This document shows positions 1 to 9,804 of a stretch of 64,000 bases of DNA, piece after piece. The stretch covers positions 50,514,676 to 50,578,675 of the forward strand of contig OX377205.1 in NCBI GenBank assembly GCA_947396885.1, written 5' to 3'. How positions within the stretch are numbered: position 1 is the first letter of the stretch; each line of letters opens with the position of its first letter. The position numbers and the translations under genes were made by a program. The notes under the pieces are model-generated. The model made no database searches and was not told the DNA's origin. It saw nothing but the letters and a program-made list of their open reading frames with translations. The DNA comes from Heligmosomoides polygyrus polygyrus. Taxonomy: Eukaryota > Nematoda > Chromadorea > Rhabditida > Heligmosomidae.

Positions 1-3000
1 GAGCAAGTGCCATTCTTCATGCATGGAGATGACGGATTGAGCAGGCCACATGGTCGATGGATCATATTTCTCGAAACAATGTCGAAGAGCTCCGGATCCT
101 CGGTCGGGCAAGGAAGCTCAGCGCTAATCAGGCTATCCACGTTAGCTGCCGTGTTCACTTTCCAGCCGTCTTTCAGGGTGATCAGCATGTGCATGTGAGG
201 TAGGCCGCGTTTTTGGAATTCAATCACGTAAATATACGCGGAGACCTCACCAAGCACTTTCCTTTTGAAAAGTTCATGGCATAATGCCTTCACTTTCAAG
301 TTAAACACGCGTGCAACTAGATCAGGTCGATCGGAAGCGCTCTGGTTGGGAGCGAGGTTCATCGTGATATCTTCCCAACATGGGTTGCAAGTGAACGTGA
401 GGAATATGTCCGGCTTCCCATATTTGGACACAATCGTCATTGCGTCCTGATACTGCGCGATCATATGACGTGGACCACCCGGAAAGCTGGCTGCCAGTAT
501 AAAACGTCGTCCAGGAGGGCCACTATGGACGGTATCGCCGATCATATAGTCGGTGAGACCTTGAACGGTGTCAAGCCTCAGTAGGCTCTGATTCAGTTTG
601 ATGTAGTTTAGACGGTTCATCTCGATCTTTAGCCAACTGTCGACCACATACTGTTGGAAAAGTTTTCCCGCATGGAGCAAAGGATTAAAAACGTTGGCGC
701 GGGGGAAGAATAGATAAGAGTAAAACTCTTTTTGGGTGACCCGAGTTCTTCCACTTCTGCTGATGGATCGCTTCTCCATGTGAGGATGCCATCCATCATC
801 CCCATTTGGGAAAAGCAAAGGATAAGTGAGAGGATCACATATTCTGTCCAGATAGCTGACAGTCTTCAGAGGGCCGCCACGTGCACGAATGACCAAGTAG
901 CGCCTGCCTGGAATCTCTTCTTCATTGCCCACATAGACAACAGCAATCTCGTTGCTCGTGGCAGAGTTGTAGCGACGGGGATCATCGGAAGGCCGCTGTC
1001 CGAACACCATGTGCACTGGGTGTGGAGTTCGTCCAGCCGCGGTCGCAGTTTCTTCTTCGGTGCGCAGAACCTCATCCATCATGACAAACGACTGAGCGTA
1101 GGGATTGACGCGAAGAAGTAGACGATGAAGGTCAGCGAACAAATAGCTCTCGCAGTCGCTGTTGACCTGCCGCGCAGCCAGCTCTGCAGCTGCTTGCTCA
1201 GTGTCCATAATAAGTATTTGTGCGTACTGAGGAGCGGTGCCCGCAGCCGGTCGCAGAGCCCCGACGAAGTGATACACTTGGCCATGAATCTTGTAACAAT
1301 ACGGTCCTCCTCCTTGCGGAGAATCCACATGCGCAACCATGGAAGCCATTGCTAGACCACTGTTATAGTGACGAACAGAGTTACGGAAGCGATCGCATCT
1401 TCTACCACTCCCCTCGAAAAGCTGACGAAGGAGAGATGGAAAATTTTGAAAAGGCTGCATGGAAAAATTACCTAGGTTGCAGCACATGTTGTAGACTGTA
1501 CTGGACGAGGTAACTTTCTCAGCCTGAAAGTGGAGAGCAGCGCAGGAGCTGCAGGGTTGGTCCATTCGGCCCAAGGAATGGAGTGAGGGTCTATTGATGA
1601 CGTCTCGTGCCATGCCAATCGATCTAACTGGAGTCGCATTAGATCGTAGAAGTCGGTGGTTTTCAATAACTTGAATGCGGGCATCGGCAAGGCGAGCCTC
1701 GTTAGCAAGGATGCGAGCGCTGCGTCGACGAACTGTCTCTGCTGCTCGAGATGCTGTTTGAATATCCAGCGGAAGTGCGGCTCTCGTTCGAACTCGGCTT
1801 TGGCGCCGCTGCGTAAGGCGTCGACCTCGTCGTTCCTCAGATACTTCAGGTGGTGTGACTTGAATGGCGGCTTCGTTAGCACGGATGCGAGCGCTTCGAC
1901 GACGACCTCTGTCCGCAGCTCGAACTGCTTCTCGAGTAGCCGGAGGGAGAGCGGCTCGCCGTCTCATTTGGCCTTCGCGTCGTCGACCTCGTTGTTCCTC
2001 AGATACTGCTGGTGGTGTGACTTGAATGGCGGCTTCGTTAGCACGGATGCGAGCACTGCGATGGCGATCTCTGTCCGCTGCGCGAACTGCTTCTCGAGCT
2101 GTAGGTGAAAGTGCGGCTCTCCTTCTCACTTGGCTTTGCCGCTGTTGCGTAAGCCGTCGAGCTCTTTGCTCCTGAGATACTGCTGGTGGTGTGACTTGAA
2201 TGGCGGCTTCGTTGGCACGGATGCGAGCGCTAGCAGGGATGCGAGCACTGCGATGACGATCTCTGTCCGCTACGCGAACTGCTTCTCGAGCTGTACGTGA
2301 AAGTGCGGCTCTCCTTCTCACTTGGCTTTGGCGCTGTTGCGTAAGGCGTCGACCTCGTCGTTCCTCAGATACTTCAGGTGGTGTGACTTGAATGGCGGCT
2401 TCGTTAGCACGGATGCGAGCCCTTGGACGACGACCTCTGTCCGCAGCTCGAACTGCTTCTCGAGTAGCCGGAGGGAGAGCGGCTCGCCGTCTCATCTGGC
2501 CTTCGCGTCGTCGACCTCGTTGTTCCTCAGATACTGCTGGTGGTGTGACTTGAATGGCGGCTTCGTTAGCACGGATGCGAGCACTGCGATGGCGATCTCT
2601 GTCCGCTGTGCGAGCTGCTTCTCGAGCAGCAGGTGAAAGTGCGGCTCTCCTTCTCACTTGGCTTTGGCGCTGCTGCGTAAGCCGTCGACCTATTTGCTCC
2701 TGAGATACTGGTGGTGGTGTGACTTGAATGGCGGCCTCGTTAGCACGGAGGCGAGCGCTAGCAGGGATGCGAGCACTGCGATGACGATCTCTGTCCGCTG
2801 CGCGAACTGCTTCTCGAGCTGTACGTGAAAGTGCGGCTCTCCTTCTCACTTGGGTTTGGCGCTGTTGCGTAAGGCGTCGACCTCGTCGTTCCTCAGATAC
2901 TTCAGGTGGTGTGACTTGAATGGCGGCCTCGTTAGCACGGAGGCGAGCGCTTCGACCTCTGTCCGCAGCTCGAACTGCTTCTCGAGTAGCCGAAGGGAGA

Positions 3001-3419
3001 GCGGCTCGCCGTCTCATTTGGCCTTCGCGTCGTCGACCTCGTTGTTCCTCAGATACTGCTGGTGGTGTGACTTGAATGGCGGCTTCGTTAGCACGGATGC
3101 GAGCACTGCGATGGCGATCTCTGTCCGCTGTGCGAGCTGCTTCTCGAGCAGCAGGTGAAAGTGCGGCTCTCCTTCTCACTTGGCTTTGGCGCTGCTGCGT
3201 AAGCCGTCGACCTATTTGCTCCTGAGATACTGCTGGTGGTGTGACTTGGAGAGCAGCTTCGTTAGCGCGGATGCGAGCGCTGCGACGACGAACTCTGTCA
3301 GCAGCAAGAGCAGTTTGTCTAGCATCCACTGAACGTGCAGCTCTGCTCCGCATCCGTCTTTCACGTTGTTGCATGAGCCGTCGAGTTCGCTCTTCCTCAG
3401 ATAATCGTGGTCGTGACAT
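1..3419 (-). CDS. Helitron Rep/helicase, N-terminal part (runs off left edge)
   Basis: Rolling-circle transposon protein that nicks and copies Helitron DNA. One frame is open from an ATG at 3419-3417, with an in-frame TAG four codons upstream, to the left edge: 1,139 codons and no stop. Residues ~1-60 are Arg/Glu-rich; ~60-580 are a tandem Arg/Ala-rich array. Next comes a Cys/His segment (~1560-1500, QPCSSCAALHF), then typical Helitron motifs: RPAAGTAPQYAQ, KIHGQVYHFVG, RVNPYAQSF, CDPLTYPLLFPNGDDGWHPH (~835-778), FLTFTCNPCWEDI (~400) and the HUH nuclease motif GLPHMHM (~200). The frame ends in HRPCGLLNPSSPCMKNGTC, the usual linker towards the helicase, which lies outside the window. Both HUH histidines are present and the read part is intact, so this copy may be young. 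Overlapping plus-strand frames at 1656-3158 are shadows. Confidence 0.94.
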   Translation of the reverse strand, partial: MSRPRLSEEERTRRLMQQRERRMRSRAARSVDARQTALAADRVRRRSARIRANEAALQVTPPAVSQEQIGRRLTQQRQSQVRRRAALSPAAREAARTADRDRHRSARIRANEAAIQVTPPAVSEEQRGRRREGQMRRRAALPSATREAVRAADRGRSARLRANEAAIQVTPPEVSEERRGRRLTQQRQTQVRRRAALSRTAREAVRAADRDRHRSARIPASARLRANEAAIQVTPPPVSQEQIGRRLTQQRQSQVRRRAALSPAAREAARTADRDRHRSARIRANEAAIQVTPPAVSEEQRGRRREGQMRRRAALPPATREAVRAADRGRRPRARIRANEAAIQVTPPEVSEERRGRRLTQQRQSQVRRRAALSRTAREAVRVADRDRHRSARIPASARIRANEAAIQVTPPAVSQEQRARRLTQQRQSQVRRRAALSPTAREAVRAADRDRHRSARIRANEAAIQVTPPAVSEEQRGRRREGQMRRRAALPPATREAVRAADRGRRRSARIRANEAAIQVTPPEVSEERRGRRLTQRRQSRVRTRAALPLDIQTASRAAETVRRRSARILANEARLADARIQVIENHRLLRSNATPVRSIGMARDVINRPSLHSLGRMDQPCSSCAALHFQAEKVTSSSTVYNMCCNLGNFSMQPFQNFPSLLRQLFEGSGRRCDRFRNSVRHYNSGLAMASMVAHVDSPQGGGPYCYKIHGQVYHFVGALRPAAGTAPQYAQILIMDTEQAAAELAARQVNSDCESYLFADLHRLLLRVNPYAQSFVMMDEVLRTEEETATAAGRTPHPVHMVFGQRPSDDPRRYNSATSNEIAVVYVGNEEEIPGRRYLVIRARGGPLKTVSYLDRICDPLTYPLLFPNGDDGWHPHMEKRSISRSGRTRVTQKEFYSYLFFPRANVFNPLLHAGKLFQQYVVDSWLKIEMNRLNYIKLNQSLLRLDTVQGLTDYMIGDTVHSGPPGRRFILAASFPGGPRHMIAQYQDAMTIVSKYGKPDIFLTFTCNPCWEDITMNLAPNQSASDRPDLVARVFNLKVKALCHELFKRKVLGEVSAYIYVIEFQKRGLPHMHMLITLKDGWKVNTAANVDSLISAELPCPTEDPELFDIVSRNMIHRPCGLLNPSSPCMKNGTC
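1690..3310 (-). repeat. In-frame tandem array inside the Helitron ORF
   Basis: A ~54-64 codon module containing ANEAAIQVTPP recurs eight times, with a diverged copy at each end. The plus-strand anchor gtgacttgaatggcgg starts at 1855, 2017, 2191, 2383, 2545, 2719, 2911 and 3067, with a variant at 3241. Spacings are 162, 174, 192, 162, 174, 192, 156 and 174, all multiples of three. Three modules form a 528-bp (176-codon) higher-order unit present twice and partly a third time. Each module is rich in Arg, Ala and Glu, with stretches such as RRRAALPPATREAVRAAD. No catalytic motif is visible; a basic DNA- or RNA-binding or coiled role is only a guess. Confidence 0.92.
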
Positions 3420-4009
3420 GTGCGTAATCTAGAGGTGAATGGAGTGGGGAGACAAAGACGGTGAATAGGAATTGCTGAACGAAGCGTGGATGCGAGCGGT
3501 GGCTAGCGAGAGTGGAAAGGAACATCAACTACAACAAACGGCGAATAACGCAGGAGGGCCAGAAAGCGATGTAGCTCCATGGAGAAGCTAATGAGGGTCG
3601 ATTGGGGAGGACGATCGCCTAACACTAGAGGCAGGATGTGCATGCAGCAGAGGCTGTAGCTAATTGTACGCCGTATCGGTCATAGGGATGGTATGTGCTT
3701 AAGGTAGACAGGTGATTGCGCGCGCGAAATTTCCTGATGGTTGCTGAATTCCGTATCGATTTTTCGTCAGCGATTCGAATCACACACCACGATCCTAACT
3801 AAGTCTGAGAGAGAAACGATAGCACCGCTTCAACGATCGATAATATCGGCAGATATTTTGAGTCCCCAATCGAAATACCTCCCCTGCTACGAAACAGAAT
3901 AGTGGGAGATGGTTAACGTAGCGCACCCATTAAGTCTGAGAGTGAAGCTTCAATAATTGCGGTCGATATTGATTCCCTGAAAGAAACCTCCTCATGGAGG
4001 CTGATTTCC
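3420..4009. other. No gene seen; upstream flank of the Helitron ORF
   Basis: No convincing coding frame. This should hold the Helitron 5' untranslated region and perhaps its 5' terminus (expected TC at an AT target), but I could not fix the end from sequence alone. From about 3780 the first diverged GATCGAT-type repeat motifs appear. Confidence 0.5.
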
Positions 4010-6960
4010 TGATAGACTTCTGTCCGCGATCACAATCACGCAACGCCCACCCCGATCGATTAGGTCGGACAGAGAGCCGATGGCACAGGTCAAACGATCG
4101 ATAATAGCGGGCGATTACCCGATTCTGAGCAACGTTCCGTCGGCCACCATAATAACGGATGATCCACCCAGATCCATTAATTGTGAGAACCGATAAGACA
4201 GGTAAAACGATCGGTAATATTGATCGATGTTAGGTCAGAGGGGAACCATTATGACAGCCGAAAATAAGAAGAGAGAACTGATAAGGTAGGTCGAACGACC
4301 GATAATAGGGACATATATAAGATGTGAGAGGAAACCAATATGACGTCCGAAAATAAGAACCAATACCACCGCTCAAACGATCGATAATAGCGATCGATAT
4401 TAATTATCTGAGCAACGTTCCGTCGGCCACCGTAATGATGCAAGACCCCATGAGAGAGAACCGCCCACCCAGGTCGAATAAGTGTGAAAGAGAACCGATA
4501 AGAAAGGTAAAACGATCAATAATATTGATCGATGCAAGATCGGAGAGGAAACCAATACGACGACCGCAAATAAGAGGAAAGAACCGATAAGACAGGTTGA
4601 AGGATCGATAATAGCGATCATTATAAAATCTGAGAGGAAACTATCATCGTAGGAACCAATACCACCGCTTAAACGATCGACATTAGCGATCGATATTGAT
4701 TGTGTGAGCAACCATCCGTCGGGCACCGTACGATAAGAAAGATAAAACGATCAATAATATTGATCGATGGAAGATCGGAGAGGAAACCAATACGACGACC
4801 GCAAATAAGAGGAAAGCACCGATAAGACAGGTTGAAGGATCGATAATAGCGATCACTACAAAATCTGAGAGGAAACTATGATCGTAGGAACGAATACCAC
4901 CGCTTAAACGATCGATAATAGCGATCGATATTGATTGTGTGGGCAACCATCCGTCGGGCAGCGCAATAACGCAAGACCCACCCAGATCGATTAAGTGTGA
5001 GAGAGAACCGATAAGACAGCTGAAGCAATCGATAATAGCGATAACTATAAGAACTGAGAGGAAACCAATATGACCGCCAAAAATAAGAGGAGATAACCGG
5101 TAGGACAGGTGGAACGATCAATAATAGCGATCGATATTGATTGTCTGAGCAACGTTCCGTCGGCCACCGTAATAACGGAAGACCCACCCAGATCCACTAA
5201 TTGTTAGAACCGATAAGACAGGTAAATCGATCGATAATATTGATCGATGTTAGGTCAGAGAGGAAACCATTATGACCGCCGAAAATAAGAAGAGAGAACC
5301 GATAAGGCAGGTCGAACGATCGATAATAGCGACATATATGAGAGAGAACCGCCCACCCACATCGATTACGTGTGAGAGAGAACCGAGAAGACAGGTGAAA
5401 CGATCGATAATAACGATCAATGTAAGGTGTGAGAGGAAAAAATATGACCGCTGAAAATAAGAAGAGATAACCAATGAGACAGGTCGAACGATCGATAATG
5501 CAATCAATATAAGATCTGAGAGGAAACGAATATGACTGTAAGAACCAAGACCACCGCTCAAACGATCGATAATAGCGGTCGATATTGATTCTCTGAGCAA
5601 ACATCCGTCGGGCACCGTAATAACGCAAGACCCACCCAGATCGATTAAGTGTGAGAGAGAACCGATAAGACAGCTGAAACAATCGATAATAGCGATAACT
5701 ATAAGAACTGGGAGGAAACCAATATGACCGCCAAAAATAAGAGGAGATAACCGGTAGGGCAGGTGGAACGATCGATAATAGCGATCGATATTGATTGTCT
5801 GAGCAACCTTCCGTCGGCCACAGTAATAACGCAAGACCCACCCAGGTCGAATAAGTGTGAAAGAGAACCGATAAGAAAGGTAAAACGATCGATAATAGCG
5901 ATAACTATAAGAACTGAGAGCAAACCAATATGACCGGCAAAAATAAGAGGAGATATCCGGTAGGACAGGTGGAACGATGGATAATAGCGATCGATATTGA
6001 TTGTCTGAGCAACCTTCCGTCGGCCACAGTAATAACGCAAGACCCACCCAGAGCGATTAAGCGTGAGAGGGAACCGATAAGACAGGTAAAACGATCGATA
6101 ATAGCGATCAATATAAGATCTGAGAGGAAACGAATATGACCGTAAGAACCAATACCGCCGCTTAAACGAACGATAATCGCGATCGATATTGATTGTCTGA
6201 GCAAACTTCCGTCGGCCACCATAATGGCGCAAGACCCACCCAGATCGATTAAGTGTAAGAAAGAACGCAATACCCAGCCAGATCGATTATGTGTGAGAGA
6301 GAAACGATAAGACAGGTGAAGCGATTAATGTAACGTCTGTCGTTGTAACGTATGAGTGGAAACCAATATAACCGCCGAAAATAAGAACCAAGAACCAATA
6401 CCACCGCTCAAACGATCGATAATAGCGATCGATATTGATTGTCTGTGCAACCTTCCGTCGGCCCGCAAGACCGTATGAGAGAGAACAGCGCAAACGATCG
6501 ACATCAATCGATAATAGTGGGTCCATATTGATTGCCTAAGCGACACTTAGTCACGCAATCTCATCGCAATCGGTTAGGTCTAAGAGGAAACCGTTATCGA
6601 TTGATATTGATTGTTTGATGTTAGATTCACGTGAGAGAGAAAAATAAGGACCAAGAATCAATACCACGCTTAAACGATCGATAATAGCGATCGATATTGA
6701 TTGTCTGAGCAACCGTCGGTCGGCCACCATAATGACGCAAGACGCTATGACCGCCCACCCACATCGATTAAGTGTGAGAGAGAACCGAGAAGACAGGTGA
6801 AATGATCAATAATAACGATCAATGTAAGGTCGGAGAAAAAAATGGTCGCCGAAAATAAGAGGAGATAACCGATAAGACAGGTCGAACCACCGATAATGCA
6901 ACGATTGATATTGATTGCTTGATCTTAGCTTCACGTGAGGGAGAATCGACCACCCCATCG
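4010..6960. repeat. Diverged satellite array rich in GATCGAT
   Basis: About 3 kb of imperfect tandem units of roughly 200-300 bp. Recurring blocks are gatcgataatagcgatcgat, attgtctgagcaac, ttccgtcggccaccgtaata, acgcaagacccacccagatc, gtgagagagaaccgataaga and gaggaaaccaatatgaccgc. Anchor copies of the ctgagcaac block lie near 4395, 4705, 5142, 5595, 5800, 6006, 6197 and 6705. Many small minus-strand frames here share phrases such as DRYYRSF because they translate the same repeat; I do not regard them as genes. Related sequence recurs at 41990-42330 and 49690-51250. Confidence 0.85.
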
Positions 6961-7194
6961 AAACAGCGGGCATACGCTAGCAGGAACGCCGGTTTTCCAT
7001 TGCCGATCATATGGGAAAGTCGCGTCGCAGACCTCTTCCGCAACGCTTCACGTGTTGTGTGAACCCGGCAGCAGCGGCTCGTCATCGCCGTGGTGACGTC
7101 CTGCGAAAATTTCGTCAACACCGGCGGTCATGGCTGCCTGCCATGCTGCCATGTTGTGGTGTTTACGGTTGGCGGCGGCGATACGACGAACGGC

Positions 7195-7310
7195 TGGGTC
7201 TAGCGACGGCTGTCGGCAGAAATGTGGGCAGAATGTCGGCAGAAAGCGACAGACGTCTCCCAATGTCGGCAGAATGTCGGCAGAAAGCGACAGACGTCTC
7301 CCGTCAGTGA
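7195..7310. repeat. Short tandem repeat (atgtcggcaga type)
   Basis: A ~40-bp unit containing aatgtcggcagaaagcgaca and gacgtctccc is repeated twice in tandem, after a partial copy. It lies in an otherwise featureless stretch from 6960 to 7395 that is locally GC-rich between 7020 and 7200. Confidence 0.7.
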
Positions 7311-7395
7311 TTCATGCCTCTCTGCTTTATATAATAGGATTCGAAAAATTTTAAAAAAGCACAAGTATAAGGGATACCATATCTTAGAGGCTCTT

Positions 7396-8133
7396 CAGCG
7401 CTACCCTCGAAGACGTCGTCTGCGAACTAGAATGGGAAGACATGGGAGTGAAGATGACGACCGGCAACTGCACCGTCTTCGCTTCGCTGAGGACATTGTG
7501 CTCATAACGCCGAGCATCAGACAGATCCATTCTCGCTCAACGGAACGAACATCTCCGAATGCTCCAGTTACGTGTATTAGGGTCGCGAAGTCAATATGGC
7601 CAACGACCTAGCGCCAGAGCTGAGCAGGAGGAAACGAGCGGCTTGGGAGCTTTCAAAAGCGTCGAAGAAGTCGCGAAGAAGACGAAGAACGTCCGACTCC
7701 GTGTCCACGTTCGACTTCACCGTTCTTCCTGCCCTAACATACGATGCTCGGAGTGACACGCCTCACGCAGATGAGTTCCGAGCTTCGCCAATGTTGCAAG
7801 ATCAGAGGTGCTGTTACAGGGGCCAAGTCGTGGAAAATTAGGTGGACCGGCAATGTAATGTGCTTCGCAGACACCCGCTGGACAAGAGACGTCACCGGCT
7901 GGATTCTGCGGGATGTCAAGAGAACACCAGGATGCCCGCCATCGCGTTGGTCGGACTTCTTCGTAAAAGCCCTGAACGACCGATGACGCTCTTCGTGTCC
8001 CATGAGCGAGGAGGATCCATTGGAGCACTCTGGCACGTGACAGGGACGAATGGAGACGCTGCTGGCGGCTGCTCGAGCAAGTCGATGATCAACAGGACGA
8101 CAGGTGATACAGGTGATGCAGGTGATAGAGTGA
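7396..8133 (+). pseudogene. RTE-type LINE, 3' part of reverse transcriptase ORF (broken)
   Basis: 5'-truncated fragment of a non-LTR retrotransposon. The frame at ~7398 reads SATLEDVVCELEWEDMGVK, then shifts to DDRQLHRLRFAEDIVLITPS, the RT catalytic block with FADD decayed to FAED. It shifts again to VNMANDLAPELSRRKRAAW and GAFKSVEEVAKKTKNVRLR. The ending ELRQCCKIRGAV...KIRWTGNVMCF...RWSDFFVKAL (7744-7986) is the conserved C-terminal region of RTE ORFs. At least three frameshifts make it non-functional. Short direct repeats of caggtgat at 8101-8130 follow the expected ORF end. Confidence 0.88.
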
Positions 8134-8962
8134 CCTGACCTGCCCCTCCAAGCATGTCCTTTGGACATACAATCGCAACTTCTGCCCTCTCACTATTCAC
8201 CCTATCCCTTTGTACTCTACAAAATACTATAAAATCTGTATTCTATAAAATATCGAGTGTTAGTTACCAGTGATGAATCAAGTCCTTTCCTTAATTTTTT
8301 TTTTGAATTGCGCTTCTAATCTATGACCGAATCATAACAGAAGGATTGACTTGTCACCTTCCATCTTGAGCACACAACACTAGAGAACAAAATTGTACCA
8401 CACAAAAATTTACCGATACCGATGTATGACACTGTAAAAAACAAGTTTCTCAAGCAACGTGTGTAAAACTATTGCTTAGAAACTAAATAAAAAGTGGACT
8501 ATGTGACTTGAAAATGCTTCTAAAAGTGAAAACTTCAGTTTTGACTGGGATGGACAGTGGCTAGATTTTTGGCCGGTTTCCCCGAAAATCGACCAAAAGT
8601 CGAACCTCCTTATCATATCGAAGATCGTAGCGGAGAAGCTTGTTTTTATTATCTGATACTCAAAGCTTGAATTTTTGTGTGGCACAATTTCGTCCTCAGG
8701 TGTTGTGTCCTTCAAATGGAAGGACTCAACACCTGAGAACCTTTTTTTCCTTCATTTTCGTGACAAGTCAATCCTTCGGTCATGACTTGGTCATAGATTA
8801 GAAGAGCGATTCAAAGAATGTACGGAAAGCACTTAAGCCATCACTGGTAACCAACACTCGACATCTTATAGAGTACAAAATGTTAGTGTGAGCGAGAGGA
8901 CAGAAGATGCGATTGTATGTCCAAAGGGCATGCTTAGAGGGGCAGGTCAGGTCTGTCACGGT
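8134..8962. mobile_element. Long inverted-repeat (foldback) structure, arms ~200-260 bp
   Basis: The sequence cctgacctgcccctccaagc through ~8400 returns inverted between ~8665 and 8962. Examples are atgtccaaagggcatgctta on the right against the 8150 region on the left, and tgtgtggcacaattt against its complement near 8395. The centre holds a small hairpin (ctcaggtgttgtgtcctt against aaggactcaacacctgag, 8698-8732). Either this is a foldback DNA element, or the arms are 3' untranslated regions of two RTE copies in opposite orientation, since the left arm directly continues the RTE 3' end. The target duplication is unclear. Confidence 0.75.
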
Positions 8963-9804
8963 ATAGTGGCGACCGCCTCTGTAAGCCACGCCCCTACATA
9001 GGTTGGAAGGTAGGCAGTCTCCCTAACTGCATTCTTGCTAGATGGTTGTTGTATATAATATAGACTAATAATAAAGGTTTGTAAATCCTCACTCCCAGGC
9101 AGGAGCATGACAGGTCACTGTAACTAGAACAACTGTCTGGACTCCAGTACCGGACTTGTCAACTAATAAATCAGATTGAGGTCGAGTGGTTTTTTTCGAA
9201 AGATACTGCAAATATGGGCTTCGCTAAATGATAGGAACTCTTCTGCGAGGTGTGGACAGACGTCAGTGTCAAATCTCAGTGTCGGATTTGATGGAAACTG
9301 CGTTTTAAAGGGAGTGAAACTCCGAGACGTGAGCTGCCAGCTCCACCATTTTTGTGGGGCAGCACCTCTGCATGGTATCTAACCACATATCCAACTTCCA
9401 TACTGATTCGCTGGGTGCAGACACAGATCTACACGCGTGAAGTAGCCCTTGCACGACGCGTCTCCTTGGGACCCTGATGCACTGCCAATTTCGTTTCGCA
9501 ACATCTTGCGAAACCTCCGGCGACGCATGACCCATCGTCACTCCGTGCGTCGCCGTCCATCGGCTCCCAAACACGGAACAGGGCACGAAATTCAAAACAC
9601 CATTTCCCTATGAAGTGTATGTCACAATTTCAATGTTGAATCTTTATCAAATCATATACATTCTTATCAGTGCCAAAACTGTGCAAAATATCAAACTTCG
9701 CTTCGGTGACAAAGCACCGCGTGTTAATATCCTTGCAAACGACTGAAGTTATGACATTGCTAAACCCGTTGAGACCAACAAACAGGACAAGGCAAGCACA
9801 GGGA
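8963..9804. other. No gene seen; downstream flank of the zinc-finger gene
   Basis: Several short frames on both strands, none with recognisable content or splice support. The part nearest 9805 should include the 3' untranslated region of the minus-strand zinc-finger gene. Confidence 0.5.

Noticed and set aside
1656..3158. Plus-strand frames of 100-150 codons (RKASTSSFLRYFRWCDLNGG type)
   Set aside because: They are the antisense of the in-frame Helitron N-terminal array on the minus strand, which is part of a 1,139-codon frame with family motifs.
4249..6546. Many overlapping minus-strand frames up to 265 codons
   Set aside because: All translate the same satellite units in different frames (DRYYRSF, IAIIDR phrases); the repeat lacks stops by chance in these frames.
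4010..6960. CRISPR-like array
   Set aside because: The repeats are long, diverged and contiguous with no regular spacers, and the genome is eukaryotic.
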